Shown here one piece after another: positions 35,323 to 45,386 of a stretch of 64,000 nt of DNA. How positions within the stretch are numbered: position 1 is the stretch's first letter; each line of letters begins with the position of its first letter. The stretch spans positions 434,001 through 498,000 of the forward strand of contig NZ_BMVM01000004.1 of assembly GCF_014650715.1 (NCBI RefSeq), given 5' to 3'. The notes under the pieces were generated by a model. That model was not told where the DNA came from and searched no databases. It worked only from the letters and a program-made list of their open reading frames with translations. The DNA comes from Streptomyces bluensis (GTDB lineage: Bacteria > Actinomycetota > Actinomycetes > Streptomycetales > Streptomycetaceae). A program made the position numbers and the translations under genes.

Positions 35323-35359
35323 CTCGGACCCGCAGGCACGGGAAGCCTGCGGGTCCGAG
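35323..35359 (-). terminator. Terminator behind the SGPD-like protease
   Basis: 15-bp perfect stem CTCGGACCCGCAGGC / GCCTGCGGGTCCGAG with 7-base loop, 12 bp after the stop codon. Confidence 0.9.
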
Positions 35360-35371
35360 CTGTGCAGGGTG

Positions 35372-36454
35372 TCAGCCGATCTCGGTGCCGGTCGCGGACA
35401 GTGCCTCCGTGACCGGCTGGAAGAACGTCTCGCCACCGGAGGTGCAGTCGCCGCTGCCACCGGAGGTGAGGCCGATCGCGTCGCCGCCCGAGAAGAGCGA
35501 GCCGCCGCTGTCGCCGGGCTCGGCGCAGACGTCGGTCTGGATGAGACCGTTGACGATGTCGCCGCTTCCGTAGTTCACGGTGGCGTCCAGACCGGTGACC
35601 GTGCCGTCGTGCACCTGGGTCGTCGAACCGCTGCGGGTGACCTCCATGCCGACGGTGGCCTCGGCCGCGCCCGTGATCTCCTGGACGGAGCCGTTGTAGA
35701 GGTTGACCTCGCTCGGGTGGTCGACGTCGGCCGTGTACTTGACCAGGCCGTAGTCGTTGTCGGGGAAGCTGGAGTCCTCGTTGGTGCCGATCTCGTTGCC
35801 GCTGGAGTCCGACCAGGTGGAGATGGACTCGGTGCAGTGGCCGGCGGTCAGGAAGAACGGTTCCCCGCCCTTGACCACGTTGAAGCCGAGGGAGCAGCGG
35901 CCGCTGCCATCGGTGATGGCGTCACCGCCCGCGATGAAGGGCTTGAACTCCCCCTTCGTGCGTTTGAGTTCGGCCTTCGCGCCGAGACCGTCGACCACCT
36001 CGGTGAGCTTGGCCCACTCGGCCTCCGAGACCGTGCGGTCCGCGGTGACGACGACCTTGTTGGTCCTCGGGTCGGTCGCCCACGAGGTGCCGGGGATGGT
36101 GGCGTCCTCCTTGAGCGTCGTACGGGCGCTCCTCAGCTCGGCGAGGGAGTTCTCGACGACCCGCGCCCTGGCTCCGGCCGACTCGACGGCCTGGGCCGCC
36201 GCCTCGTCGAGCACGTTCACCACGAGGTGCCTGGCCTTCGCGTCGTAATACGTTCCCGCCGCGTCACCGCCGAGGTCCTCGCCGAGCGTCGAGGCGAGGT
36301 TTCCGGCCGCCACGGCCGAGAGGATCTTGAGGTCGGGGGTCTTCGCGTTCTCGCTCGCGTTCGCAGTCTGGAAGGTGACTCCCGCGGCCACCAGTGCGGC
36401 GATACCCGCACCTGCCACGGCCGCGCGCCGCCTGGGTATGCGTCGGTGCTTCAA
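35372..36454 (-). CDS. sprD: Secreted serine protease, SGPD-like (S1E family)
   Basis: 360 aa from TTG 36454, with AGGAGG six bases upstream. Signal peptide 1-32, a long propeptide (about 33-172), then the chymotrypsin-fold enzyme starting [13 protein letters not shown]. Triad: His in [10 protein letters not shown], Asp in FPDNDYGLV, Ser in [12 protein letters not shown]. Six cysteines pair as in SGPA/SGPB. The sequence is closest to S. griseus protease D (for example [19 protein letters not shown]), by memory. It lies next to SGPB- and SGPA-like genes. Confidence 0.95.
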   Translation of the reverse strand: MKHRRIPRRRAAVAGAGIAALVAAGVTFQTANASENAKTPDLKILSAVAAGNLASTLGEDLGGDAAGTYYDAKARHLVVNVLDEAAAQAVESAGARARVVENSLAELRSARTTLKEDATIPGTSWATDPRTNKVVVTADRTVSEAEWAKLTEVVDGLGAKAELKRTKGEFKPFIAGGDAITDGSGRCSLGFNVVKGGEPFFLTAGHCTESISTWSDSSGNEIGTNEDSSFPDNDYGLVKYTADVDHPSEVNLYNGSVQEITGAAEATVGMEVTRSGSTTQVHDGTVTGLDATVNYGSGDIVNGLIQTDVCAEPGDSGGSLFSGGDAIGLTSGGSGDCTSGGETFFQPVTEALSATGTEIG

Positions 36455-37067
36455 CTCACGTCCTCCTGTGGGGGGTCGGTTCCGGACGTTGTGGGGACCT
36501 CGGGAACCGGAAGGTGGGCACGGATCTGCTGCCCGAAAAGAGCGCGTCCATGCCAATGGACGACGACCACTATCCCGAGGCGTCCAGGGAGCACACAAGG
36601 CCGACTTCAGGACGCGCGCGCGTCAACCGGTGCGCGCCGTCCGCAGCGTGACGCGTGTAAACCCGCGGTGGCCACACCGGGTGGGTCCCCACTGCAAACA
36701 CGACAACCGAGGGTTATCCCTCTACGGCCGGCGAGGTCTAGTCCTGTCCGAATGCCGACCCCTCGGGGTCCGGATCCGACCGCGGTTCAAGAGGCGGCAG
36801 TTGCTCCTGCACCGGTTGCTGCGGCGCCTGCCGCAGGGTGCTGCTGTGTCACGTCAGGCCCCTGCTGGGCCGTTGCAAGGGGGTGTCGGCAGGATCACCT
36901 GAGCCCCGGCCCCGCACGTGCGACCGCAGCGGTGCCCTTCAACGGTCACCCCGTCACACGGACAAGCGGGAGCCCCCGCACGGCACTTGCCGTGCGGGGG
37001 CTCGCCTGTTGCCTGCTGCAGGTTCTGCCGCGCTGGCGCCGGAGCGTCCTCCGGCCGTGCGCACCGG
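36455..37067. other. Intergenic region between sprD-like and sprB-like genes
   Basis: 613 bp, no credible gene. It holds the sprD leader (AGGAGG at 36461-36467) and two short hairpins, GAGGG-TTAT-CCCTC (36709-36722) and GACCCC-TC-GGGGTC (36757-36770). The terminator of sprB lies at 36970-37003. The rest is featureless to my eye. Confidence 0.6.
36970..37003 (-). terminator. Terminator behind the SGPB-like protease
   Basis: 15-bp stem GAGCCCCCGCACGGC / GCCGTGCGGGGGCTC with loop ACTT. The same 34 bases occur again behind the SGPA-like gene. Confidence 0.92.
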
Positions 37068-37973
37068 TCAGAAGACGTTGACCCCGTAGGCGCTCAGGGC
37101 CTCGGTGACCGGCTGGAAGAACGTCGTGCCGCCGGAGGTGCAGTTGCCGCTGCCGCCGGAGGTCAGACCGTAGGCGGTGCCGTTGCTGCCGTAGAGCGGG
37201 CCGCCGGAGTCGCCGGGCTCGGCGCAGACCGTGGTCTGGATCATGCCGTAGACGATGTCACCGCCACCGTAGTTGACGGTCGCGTTGAGGGCGGTGACGG
37301 TCCCGGTGCGGGTGCCCGTCGTGGAACCGGTGCGGATCACGCTGGTGCCCACGCTCGGGGTGGCCGCACGGGTGATGTCCACGTTGCCGGCGGTGCCGGA
37401 CTTGGTGACGGACGAGTTGGTGTACCGGACGATGCCGTAGTCGTTCGTCGGGAAGCTGGAGCCCGAGGTGGTCCCGAGCGTCGTCGTCTTACCCGAGTTC
37501 GACCACCAGGTGCCGGCGCCGTCGGTGCAGTGACCGGCGGTCACGAAGTAGTCGGCTCCGCTGCTGTTCTTCACGTTGAAGCCGAGGGAGCAGCGCCAGC
37601 TATCCGCGTAGATGGCGTCGCCACCCTTGATCAGCTTGTTCATCTTGCCCGGGGTGCGCTTGATCGTCAGAGCACCGGCGTTGCCGCCGGCCGCGTCCTT
37701 GATCTTCTTGATCTCGGCCTGGGAGACGGTGCTGTCGACCGTGAGGAGGACCTTGTCGGTCTTCGGGTCGATCGCCCAAGCGGTACCCGGCACATCCGCC
37801 TCAAGGACGGCAGAGCTGGCGCTCTTGAGCTGGGCGGTGCTGAAGGTCTGCACGTCACTCGCCTGCGCGGTGGGGACCATGACGGCGGCCGCGGCCACGA
37901 GTCCGGTCGTCACGGCGATCAGCCGAGTCCGTCTCGCAACGCTGCTCCGGGGGGTGGTGCGCGTGATCCTCAC
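37068..37973 (-). CDS. sprB: Secreted serine protease, SGPB-like (S1E family)
   Basis: 301 aa from GTG 37973, GGAGGG upstream. Signal peptide ([19 protein letters not shown] up to QASD, about 1-39), propeptide about 40-115 ending [10 protein letters not shown], mature enzyme starting [18 protein letters not shown]. Triad His in VTAGHCTDG, Asp in TNDYGIV, Ser in [32 protein letters not shown] matches S. griseus protease B. Duplicate of the next gene with its own leader and terminator. Confidence 0.96.
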   Translation of the reverse strand: MRITRTTPRSSVARRTRLIAVTTGLVAAAAVMVPTAQASDVQTFSTAQLKSASSAVLEADVPGTAWAIDPKTDKVLLTVDSTVSQAEIKKIKDAAGGNAGALTIKRTPGKMNKLIKGGDAIYADSWRCSLGFNVKNSSGADYFVTAGHCTDGAGTWWSNSGKTTTLGTTSGSSFPTNDYGIVRYTNSSVTKSGTAGNVDITRAATPSVGTSVIRTGSTTGTRTGTVTALNATVNYGGGDIVYGMIQTTVCAEPGDSGGPLYGSNGTAYGLTSGGSGNCTSGGTTFFQPVTEALSAYGVNVF

Positions 37974-38464
37974 AGTACGTTCCCTCCTGAGGGAAGTCGG
38001 GGGCCCGCCGTGGGGTTGGGGGCCCGTGAGGCGCAAGTCAAGGAATGCGTCCGGATTCCGAACACGTCGTGCCCCTGACAAGGCGCTGAGGGGAGTATTC
38101 GGTCATGCGGCCGAGTGACGCAAGAGGGCGTTCGGACGCATAAAAATCAACTCGCCCATCAGCAGCGGTACTTGATCTCCCAACCCGCCATGTGAGGATT
38201 CTGTGCAGACCCTTGGTCGCGCCTGAGTGGCTCCTCTGAATGGACCGGTGTGTTTTCCTTTGTGGCGGTCGGAGCGGCTTGCGCTCGCCGGCCGCGACGG
38301 CGATGTCCAGCGGTCGGCGAGATCCAGCTCCGCCCGAAGGACAAGGGTGAGCCCCCGCACGGCACTTGCCGTGCGGGGGCTCACCTGGTTACTGGCTGCG
38401 CGGGTTCGGTGGTGCGGATGCCGGAGCGAATCCGGCCGTCACCCCGAAGCGCCGGCGAGGGGTA
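37974..38464. other. Leader of sprB and terminator of sprA
   Basis: 491 bp without a gene. Blocks at about 38060-38135 and 38190-38280 match those upstream of sprA (offset 1374-1379 bp). A candidate promoter on the minus strand is TTGTCA with a GAAT-containing -10 17 bp away. The terminator of sprA is at 38346-38385. Confidence 0.65.
38346..38385 (-). terminator. Terminator behind the SGPA-like protease
   Basis: 18-bp stem (38346-38363 with 38368-38385), loop ACTT. The inner 34 bases are identical to the sprB terminator, so the terminator was duplicated with the gene. Confidence 0.93.
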
Positions 38465-39352
38465 CTAGAGGACCGAGGCGCCGTAGGCGCTCAGGGCCTC
38501 GGTGACCGGCTGGAAGAACGTCGTACCGCCGGTGGAGCAGTTGCCGCTGCCGCCGGAGGTGAGGCCCAGCGCGGTGCTGCCCGAGAAGAGCGGGCCGCCG
38601 CTGTCGCCGGGCTCGGCGCAGACGTTGGTCTGGATCATGCCGTACACGATGCCGCTGGAACCGTAGTTGACCGTGGCGTTGAGGCCGGTGACCGTACCGC
38701 CGTGCAGCCCGGTGGTGCTGCCGCTGCGCTGCACGGACTGGCCCACGTACGCGTTGCCCGCCGAGGTGATGTCCCGGTACGTGCCGTTGTACAGGTAGAC
38801 GCGACCGTCCGCCGCCGACGGGTTGGAGTGGCGGATGATGCCGTAGTCGTTGTTCGGGAAGCTGGTACCGGCGCGAGTGCCGATGGACCAGCTGCTGCTG
38901 ATGTTGGTGCAGTGACCGGCAGTCAGCGCGTAGGAGACGCCGCCGGCCGTCACGTTGAAGCCGAGCGAACAGCGGCTGCCGCCGGTGGTGATGGCCTCAC
39001 CGCCGGCGATCAGCGGGCGGAACTTGCCGGGGGTGTGCTTGATCGTCAGGGCGCCGGCGTTGACGCCCGCCTCCTTCTTGATCTTCGCGATCTCGGCCTG
39101 GGAGACGGTGCTGTCGACCGTGAGAATGACCTTGTCGGTCTTCGGGTCGATCGCCCAAGCGGTGCCCGCCACATCGGCCTCAAGGACGGCAGAGCTGGCG
39201 CTCTTGAGCTGGGCGGTGCTGAAGGTCTGCGCGTCGCTCGCCTGCGCGGTGGGCACGGTGATCGCGGCCGCGGCCACGAGTCCGGCGGTCACGGCGATCA
39301 GCCGGGCTCGTCTGGAGACACCGCCATGGGGGGTGGTGCGCGTGATCCTCAC
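38465..39352 (-). CDS. sprA: Secreted serine protease, SGPA-like (S1E family)
   Basis: 295 aa from GTG 39352, AGGAGGG upstream. Signal peptide about 1-39, propeptide ending [10 protein letters not shown], then the mature enzyme [19 protein letters not shown], very close to S. griseus protease A by memory ([43 protein letters not shown]). The signal and propeptide are nearly identical to sprB, whereas the mature domains differ. That fits duplication followed by divergence or conversion of the 5-prime part. Function: extracellular proteolysis. Confidence 0.96.
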   Translation of the reverse strand: MRITRTTPHGGVSRRARLIAVTAGLVAAAAITVPTAQASDAQTFSTAQLKSASSAVLEADVAGTAWAIDPKTDKVILTVDSTVSQAEIAKIKKEAGVNAGALTIKHTPGKFRPLIAGGEAITTGGSRCSLGFNVTAGGVSYALTAGHCTNISSSWSIGTRAGTSFPNNDYGIIRHSNPSAADGRVYLYNGTYRDITSAGNAYVGQSVQRSGSTTGLHGGTVTGLNATVNYGSSGIVYGMIQTNVCAEPGDSGGPLFSGSTALGLTSGGSGNCSTGGTTFFQPVTEALSAYGASVL

Positions 39353-40127
39353 AGTTCCCTCCTGGGGAAGTTGGGGGCCCTCTGTGGGGTTTGGGGCCCG
39401 TGAGGCGTGAGCCAAGGGACGTGTCCGATTTTCGAACACGCCGTGTCCCTGACAAGACGCTGGAGGGAGTATTCGGCCACGCAGTCGAGTGACGCAAGAG
39501 GGCATCCGGAGCGGGTCATTCAGCTTGGCCCGTTTCGGCGGCATTTGATCTCGCGACATCCATGTGAGGATTCCGCGCAGACCCCGGGTCGCGCCGAAGT
39601 GGCCCCAAGGAATCAGCCGGTGTGTTTCCTTTTGTTTCGGTCGGAGCAGACTGCACTCCCCGCCGTGACGGCGAGGTCCAGCGGTTCTCCGTACTCACCC
39701 AGCACGCCCCTTCACGCCCGGGCGCCGCGCCTTCACACAGGCACACCCCTCCCCCTGTCTCTTCCTTCGGGGAGCGCGCCTCGCCTCTCGGCAGTCACAC
39801 GCCGGCTTGACCGCTCGCGCTCGGACTGAGTGCCCGTCCGGCGTTCCGCCGAGCTGCCCACCGCAGAGCCGGCGCATCGTACGGGCCGCGTCGTTCACCC
39901 GTACGCGCTGCTCATCACCCGTCCGCCGAAACAAATATTATTTCACTCACAGTCAGCAGCCATGCACAGTGCAGCCCTTGGGACACACGGGCTCTCGACG
40001 AACGGGTTCTGCACCAGTACCGTCACGAAACCCCAGCGCGGTGTCCAATCACTTGGCGCGCCATCCGCATCATGGACGACGATAGGGGTGCGGAAAGCAA
40101 GAATGACCGCTGTGAGAGGAGGCGTCC
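39353..40127. other. Long intergenic region between sprA and the sepF paralogue
   Basis: 775 bp. The first 330 bp is the duplicated protease leader (blocks at 39434-39510 and 39560-39650). An AT-rich patch, ACAAATATTATTTCAC, at 39931-39946 stands out in this GC-rich DNA and may be the sepF promoter zone. AGAGGAGG at about 40115 serves sepF. I see no gene. Confidence 0.55.
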
Positions 40128-40565
40128 ATGGGATCGGTGCGCAAGGCGAGTGCCTGGCTTGGCCTCGTCGACGACAACGATGACGAGCGTTACTACGACG
40201 ACGACTACGCCGAGGGGCAGGAGTCCGGCGATGCCTGGGTCACCGACCCGCGTGTGAAGGTCGCGTCCGAATCCGCTCATGAGAAGGGCCGCCGGATCGG
40301 CACGGTCAACCCGGACAGCTTCCGGGACGCCCGGCAGATCGGCGAGCTCTTCCGGGACGGGGTCCCGGTCATCATGAACCTCACGAACATGGAGCCCGCC
40401 GACGCCAAGCGCGTCGTCGACTTCGCGGCCGGCCTGATCTTCGGTCTGCGCGGTTCGATCGAACGGGTCTCGAACCGGGTGTTCCTGCTGACCCCGGCGG
40501 ACACGGAGATCGTCAGCGGCGAGCCGGCGGGCCGTCAGTCCGACGGTTTCTTCAACCAGAGCTGA
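40128..40565 (+). CDS. sepF: SepF-like cell division protein
   Basis: 145 aa, ATG at 40128 with GAGGAGG upstream. N-terminal amphipathic membrane-targeting segment ([18 protein letters not shown]), acidic linker, then the SepF core: [19 protein letters not shown] and [20 protein letters not shown] and [15 protein letters not shown]. SepF tethers FtsZ to the membrane. Streptomyces has several paralogues; this resembles the SflA/SflB type acting in sporulation septation (recalled). Not located in the dcw cluster, consistent with a secondary paralogue. Confidence 0.93.
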   Translation: MGSVRKASAWLGLVDDNDDERYYDDDYAEGQESGDAWVTDPRVKVASESAHEKGRRIGTVNPDSFRDARQIGELFRDGVPVIMNLTNMEPADAKRVVDFAAGLIFGLRGSIERVSNRVFLLTPADTEIVSGEPAGRQSDGFFNQS

Positions 40566-40629
40566 GCAAGGGACTCACCCGCCCCGCCCCCCCTTTTTTT
40601 GTGGCTCGGTTCGCCTCCGGGACGCCAAA

Positions 40630-40697
40630 GCCTGTGTCGAGAGGCCGACCGTGCTCAGCCCTTCGGGCCTCCGCGCGCTCGTCCTCTCGACACAGGC
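40630..40697. terminator. Long convergent hairpin after sepF
   Basis: GCCTGTGTCGAGAGG (40630-40644) and CCTCTCGACACAGGC (40683-40697), 15-bp perfect arms, 38 bp apart, preceded by a T-run at 40594-40600. It lies between two convergent genes and probably ends both. Confidence 0.75.
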
Positions 40698-40733
40698 GCG
40701 CCCCTTCGGCTCACTCGCCGCCGGTGGTGGGAA

Positions 40734-41924
40734 TCACCGGAACGCGTCGAGGCCGGTGAGTGCCTTGCCCAGCACCAGCTGGTGCATCTCGACGGTGCCC
40801 TCGTAGGTGAGCACGGACTCCAGGTTGGTGGCGTGCCGCATGACCGGATACTCCAGGGAGATCCCGTTGGCACCGAGGATCGTCCGGGCGGTACGGCAGA
40901 TCTCGATCGCCTCCCGTACGTTGTTCAGCTTGCCGAAGCTGACCTGTTCCGGACGCAGCCGTCCCGCGTCCATCCGACGCCCCAGGTGGTGGGCGAGCAG
41001 GATCCCCTTGTGCAGTTCGACCGCCATGTCGGCGAGCTTGGCCTGGGTGAGCTGGAACCCGCCGATCGGCTTCCCGAACTGCTCCCGCGTCCTCGCGTAG
41101 TCCACGGCGGCCTCGAAACAGGTCCGCGCCGCCCCCATCGCACCCCACACGATCCCGTACCGGGCGTGGGACAGACAGCTCAGCGGCCCTTTGAGCCCGA
41201 TAGCCCCGGGCAGCACGGCATCCGCGGGCAACCGCACCTCATCCATGATCAGCTCACTGGTGACGGACGCCCGCAGGGACCACTTGTGCCGGATCTCGGG
41301 CGCGGCGAATCCGGGACGGTCCGTCGGCACGACGAACCCGCGGATGCCCTCCTCGGTCTGCGCCCAGACCACGGCGACCGAGGCGACGGACCCGTTGGTG
41401 ATCCACATCTTCCGCCCGCTCAGCACCCAGTCCCCACCGTCACGCCTCGCGTACGTGCGCATCGACGCGGGATCGGATCCGTGGTCCGGCTCGGTCAGCC
41501 CGAAGCACCCGATGACCTCACCGGATGCCATGCGCGGCAGCCACGTCTGCTTCTGCTCCTCGCTGCCGAACCGGTGGATGGCGTACATGGCGAGGGAGCC
41601 CTGCACGGAGACCAGGGACCGGATTCCCGAGTCGGCCGCCTCCAGCTCCAGACAGGCGAGGCCGTACCTCACGGCGCCGGCGCCGGCACACCCGTACCCG
41701 CTGAGGGACATCCCGAGGGCGCCGATCTCGCCCAGTTCCCGCGCCAGTTCACGAATCCCGGGCAACTCGCCCTTCTCGTACCACTCGGCGACATGGGGCA
41801 GCACTCGCCGCTCGGCCCACTTGCGCACGGTGTCGCGGACGGCGAGATCCTCCGCGTCCAGCAGTTCGTCGATACCGAGCGGATCGGTGGGGTCGAAGGG
41901 CGGCAGCTTGGGGGAAGCGGTCAT
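40734..41924 (-). CDS. gcdH: Glutaryl-CoA dehydrogenase-like acyl-CoA dehydrogenase
   Basis: 396 aa. FAD/acyl-CoA domain order: N-terminal helices, GCFGLTEPDHGSDP, MWITNGSVASVAVVWA, C-terminal bundle with QFGKPIGGFQLTQAKLADM and catalytic Glu in LTYEGTVEMHQLVLGKALTG (glutaryl-CoA dehydrogenase-type). It oxidises glutaryl-CoA to crotonyl-CoA in lysine/tryptophan breakdown, if the substrate assignment holds; other short-chain substrates cannot be excluded. A TetR-type palindrome lies 25 bp upstream. Followed at its end by the convergent hairpin. Confidence 0.92.
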   Translation of the reverse strand: MTASPKLPPFDPTDPLGIDELLDAEDLAVRDTVRKWAERRVLPHVAEWYEKGELPGIRELARELGEIGALGMSLSGYGCAGAGAVRYGLACLELEAADSGIRSLVSVQGSLAMYAIHRFGSEEQKQTWLPRMASGEVIGCFGLTEPDHGSDPASMRTYARRDGGDWVLSGRKMWITNGSVASVAVVWAQTEEGIRGFVVPTDRPGFAAPEIRHKWSLRASVTSELIMDEVRLPADAVLPGAIGLKGPLSCLSHARYGIVWGAMGAARTCFEAAVDYARTREQFGKPIGGFQLTQAKLADMAVELHKGILLAHHLGRRMDAGRLRPEQVSFGKLNNVREAIEICRTARTILGANGISLEYPVMRHATNLESVLTYEGTVEMHQLVLGKALTGLDAFR

Positions 41925-41948
41925 CGGGGCGGCCTCCGGCTCAGGAAA

Positions 41949-41963
41949 ACTAGCAGCGCTAGT
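41949..41963. promoter_or_regulatory. Palindromic operator before the acyl-CoA dehydrogenase
   Basis: ACTAGC-AGC-GCTAGT, perfect 6-bp arms with 3-bp spacer. Minus-strand TTGACC lies just upstream, so a repressor would block the promoter. FadR/TetR-type regulators of acyl-CoA genes bind similar sites. Confidence 0.55.
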
Positions 41964-42077
41964 CCAAGGTCAACGCCGACGGTACGACGCCACTTCTTTC
42001 CGCCGCAACGGCGAGCAGCCCCGACGGCGCAGCCGCGGTGCCCCACGCCCTCAAGGCAGTCGGCTCGCTCACGTCAG

Positions 42078-43706
42078 TCAACTCACGGACGACTCCGCCC
42101 GCACCTTCGCGTTCGCCTCCCGAGGCGCGGGCACCGGGGCGACGTCCGTCGAGCCCGCCGCGGGAGCCCCGCACTCCATGACCCGCGGCAACCGCAGCGC
42201 CATCGCAGCACCCAGCAGCAACAACGCCGCGCTGACCAGCAAGGTCATATGCAGTCCGTGCACGAAGGAGTCCCGCGCGGCATGGCGCAGCGCCTCGCCC
42301 GGTGAACCGCCCAGCCGCCCGGCCACCTGGTACGCCTCGCCCAGCGAGTGCCCGGCCGCCGCCGAGGCAGACTCCGGGACGCCGGGCACGCCGGAGAGTC
42401 CGGGCTTGTACGCCGCGTTCATCACGCTGCCGAGCAGGGCGATACCGATGCCCGCGCCGAGCTGGTACGACGTCTCGCCGATGGCCGCGGCCCCGCCCGC
42501 CTGGGTCTGGGGCGCCTCGCTGAGCATCGACTCGTACGCCCCGAAGAGCGTCGTCTCCAGGCCGAAGCCGAGCAGGATGAAGCCGACGAGCAGCAGGGCG
42601 GGGTTGTCCTGGGTACCCATCACGGTGAGCAGGACGACCGCGCCCGCCGTGAGGCAGAAGCCCACGGAAACCATGCGGCGGGGCCCGAAGCGGCGCAGCA
42701 TCTGCGCTCCGAGCAGCCCGGCCGCCATGGCCGCGATCGTGAGCGGCAGCATCCGCAGGCCCGTCTGAAGCGGGGACAGCCCCAGCACCAGTTGCAGGTA
42801 CTGCGCCGCGATCAGTTCCAGACCCACCAGCGCGAGCATCGCGAGCACGATGCAGCCGACGGACGTGCTGAACGCGGGGCGCGCGAACATCCGCAGGTCC
42901 ACCAGGGGGTGCGGGCGCCGCTTCTGCCGCCGTACGAACGCGGCCAGCAGCCCGGCGCCGAGCACCAGGGGAAACAGCGTGTACAGGTCGAACGGGCTGT
43001 CTCCGCTGCCGAGCCGTTTCACGCCGAGGACGACGCCGAAGAGACCGGCGGCGGCCATCAGCGCGCCCACCACGTCCCAGGGCCCGTTCCGGTCGCCGGT
43101 CGACTCGGGCAGCAGCAGGCGCCCGACCGGCAGGCTCACGATCATCAGCGGGATGTTGACGAGGAAGACCGAGCCCCACCAGAAGTGCTCCAGCAGGAAA
43201 CCGCCGAGCAGGGGGCCGACGGCGGCGCCGACCGCGGCCACGCCGGTCCAGACGCCGATCGCCAGCGCCCGCTCGCGCCGGTCGGGGAACACCTGCCGCA
43301 GGATCGACAGCGTCGCGGGCATGATCATGGCGCCGCCGACCCCGAGCAGCGCGCGGGCGCCGATCAGCATCGAGGCGTTCTCGGCGACGGCCGCCAGGCC
43401 CGAGGCGACACCGAACAGCCCGTAGCCCAGGAGGAGCACCCGTCTGCGGCCGATCCGGTCGCCCAGCGTGCCGAAGAGGATCAGCAGCGAGGCGCAGACG
43501 AGGGGGTAGACGTCGACGATCCAGAGCAGTTCGACGCCGCTGGGCTTGAGGTCCTCCGTGACGGCGGGCACCGCGACGTGCAGCACCGTGGCGTCGAGAG
43601 CGACCAGCAGCAGGCTGGCGCAGAGGACGACGAGGACGACCCAGCGGTTGGCACCGTTCCCGGCCGCCCGACGGCACCGCGCAGCGGCCGTGGTCGTCCC
43701 GGACAT
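42078..43706 (-). CDS. MFS drug exporter, 14-TM EmrB/QacA (DHA2) type
   Basis: 542 aa from ATG 43706 with GGGAGG eight bases upstream; longer frames upstream lack support. About 14 helices. Motif C-like VGAAVGPLLGGFL, motif A GDRIGRRRVLLLG, and motif D LDATVLHVAVP after TM1 are typical of DHA2. Confers efflux of drugs or metabolites by proton antiport. The upstream region contains GTGGCG-TG-CGCCAC (43886-43899), a possible regulator site, but no regulator gene adjoins it. Confidence 0.92.
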   Translation of the reverse strand: MSGTTTAAARCRRAAGNGANRWVVLVVLCASLLLVALDATVLHVAVPAVTEDLKPSGVELLWIVDVYPLVCASLLILFGTLGDRIGRRRVLLLGYGLFGVASGLAAVAENASMLIGARALLGVGGAMIMPATLSILRQVFPDRRERALAIGVWTGVAAVGAAVGPLLGGFLLEHFWWGSVFLVNIPLMIVSLPVGRLLLPESTGDRNGPWDVVGALMAAAGLFGVVLGVKRLGSGDSPFDLYTLFPLVLGAGLLAAFVRRQKRRPHPLVDLRMFARPAFSTSVGCIVLAMLALVGLELIAAQYLQLVLGLSPLQTGLRMLPLTIAAMAAGLLGAQMLRRFGPRRMVSVGFCLTAGAVVLLTVMGTQDNPALLLVGFILLGFGLETTLFGAYESMLSEAPQTQAGGAAAIGETSYQLGAGIGIALLGSVMNAAYKPGLSGVPGVPESASAAAGHSLGEAYQVAGRLGGSPGEALRHAARDSFVHGLHMTLLVSAALLLLGAAMALRLPRVMECGAPAAGSTDVAPVPAPREANAKVRAESSVS

Positions 43707-43935
43707 GTACGTACCTCCCAGATGATCCCTCGCGCTCGGCGGGCCGCGGGGTGGGGACTCCCCGGCGGCCACAGCCCGGGAGGAGCGGTGTCCCGGGTCC
43801 GCGACAAAGGCGAGTGAGCCGTCAGGGTACGCGAGAACACGCCGGTGGCGCGTGGTGGGCCTCTCATGGAACGTTCGGACAACGTGTGGCGTGCGCCACG
43901 CTCCCTTCGGCCGACACCCTTCACCCCCGCCCGAT

Positions 43936-45135
43936 ATGGGCGCCCGCTTCCGGACGGCCTTGATAATCGAGCGCGTGACCGACCTTGCAACGCGCCCGGC
44001 GCCACCCCTCCTCGCAAGGGCCGCCCCCGCACTCCTCGGGTACGCCGCCGTGCGGGCCCTGGGCCTTGTCACTCTCGCCGTGTGGAGCGCGGCACGCGAC
44101 AAGAGCGCGTACACCCTGCTGGCCGCCCGCTGGGACTCGCTCTGGTACGTCAGGGTCGCGGACCTGGGCTACGGCTACGAGGTCCGGCTCCCGAACGGCG
44201 ACATCCACTCGAACCTCGCCTTCTTCCCGCTGCTGCCCTGGCTGGAGCGGGCCGTGTCGGCGGTGACCTCGCTGGCGTACGCGGACGCGGGCCTCGTCGT
44301 CAGCACGCTCGCCTCGCTGGCCGCGGCCTGGGGGATCTTCGCCGTCGCGGACCACGTGTACGGGCGCCGGACAGGTGTCTGCGCGGTGCTGCTGTGGGCC
44401 GTGCTGCCGGTCGGGATCGTGCAGTCGATGGCGTACACCGAGTCGCTGTTCACCGCCCTGGCCGCGTGGGCGCTGTACGCGGTCCTGACCGGCCGCTGGG
44501 TCACCGCGGGCACGCTCGCCGCGCTCGCCGGGCTGACCCGCCCGGTGGGCCTCGCGGTGGCCGTGGCGGTGTGGGCGGCGGTGCTCGCTCCCTCGTTGGC
44601 AGGAGATCGGAGCACGGTGGAGCCGGACGGCGCCCCCATGTGGCGGCGCGCCCTCGGCATGCTGCTCGCGCCGCTCGGCGCCGCCGGCTACGTGCTGTGG
44701 GTGGGACATCACACGGGCAGGGGCCCGCTCGGATATCTGGACGTGCAGGCGGGCTGGCGCAACGGCTTCGACGGGGGCTACGCCTTCGCCCGGTTCGTCG
44801 CCGGAAAGTTCACGTCGTTCCCGTCGGCCCTCGCCGGCGTCGGGCTGGTCCTCGGGGTCGCGCTGGTGATCTGGCTGTACGTGGCGGGCATCCGGCAGCG
44901 GCAGCCGCTCCCGCTGCCGGTGTACACGGGGGTCGTGGTCGCGCTCGCCCTGGGCGCGTCCGGCTACTTCGGCTCGAAACCGCGCCTGCTGATGCCCGCC
45001 TTCCCCCTGCTGCTGCCGCTCGCCAGGGCCCTGGCCGGGCTGCGTACGACCAGGTCAGGGCCGGTTCTCGGGGCAGTCGCCGTGGCGTCCGCGCTCTACG
45101 GGGCGTTCTGGCTGAGCGGCTCCGGTCCGCCCTGA
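43936..45135 (+). CDS. PIG-V-like membrane mannosyltransferase
   Basis: 399 aa from ATG 43936 (GTG 43975 is an alternative; neither has a clear ribosome site). About 10 helices. The early loop motif LAARWDSLWYVRVADLGY carries the Asp-Ser (WDS) expected of a GT-C polyprenol-phosphate sugar transferase, and LAFFPLLPWLERAVS and SKPRLLMPAFPLLLPLARAL follow the PIG-V/GT-C plan. Likely transfers mannose from polyprenyl-phosphate to a lipid or protein on the outer face (inference). No substrate gene is adjacent. Confidence 0.8.
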   Translation: MGARFRTALIIERVTDLATRPAPPLLARAAPALLGYAAVRALGLVTLAVWSAARDKSAYTLLAARWDSLWYVRVADLGYGYEVRLPNGDIHSNLAFFPLLPWLERAVSAVTSLAYADAGLVVSTLASLAAAWGIFAVADHVYGRRTGVCAVLLWAVLPVGIVQSMAYTESLFTALAAWALYAVLTGRWVTAGTLAALAGLTRPVGLAVAVAVWAAVLAPSLAGDRSTVEPDGAPMWRRALGMLLAPLGAAGYVLWVGHHTGRGPLGYLDVQAGWRNGFDGGYAFARFVAGKFTSFPSALAGVGLVLGVALVIWLYVAGIRQRQPLPLPVYTGVVVALALGASGYFGSKPRLLMPAFPLLLPLARALAGLRTTRSGPVLGAVAVASALYGAFWLSGSGPP

Positions 45136-45386
45136 CCGTTCCCGGTGTCCGCCGGCCAACGCTCCGTGAGCGGACGGAGAATTCCACACCAGCATTCGGT
45201 GAACGAATCCAAAATGGCCATAAAACCAGGACGCCGAATGATCAACGGAATTGAAGGCGGCGCATCCCGCTGATTACGGATTCCTTGAAAATAAACCTCT
45301 TCCTGAGAGCAATCCCACATCACATCGTCATCACAAAGCGAGTGATTCGGGCCGGGACAGCGCTCACTCGCTGTAACGTCGATTGA
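45136..45386. other. AT-richer leader of the PAP2 gene
   Basis: 251 bp with clearly lower GC than neighbours. It holds hairpin ATTCG-GTGAA-CGAAT (45194-45208), the palindrome ATGGCCAT flanked by A-runs (near 45214) and TTGAAAATAAACC. TAACGT at 45374-45379 is a fitting -10 for a transcript starting at the GTG 45387. Confidence 0.5.

Noticed and set aside
35113..35371. LexA/SOS box upstream of dnaE2
   Set aside because: GTTCGAAC palindromic bits exist but no CGAAC-N4-GTTCG site with correct spacing.
31483..35412. Very long open frame on the plus strand opposite dnaE2
   Set aside because: Composition is that of a GC-bias shadow (Arg/Gly/Val/His-rich), no known motif, and the minus strand encodes a clear DnaE2.
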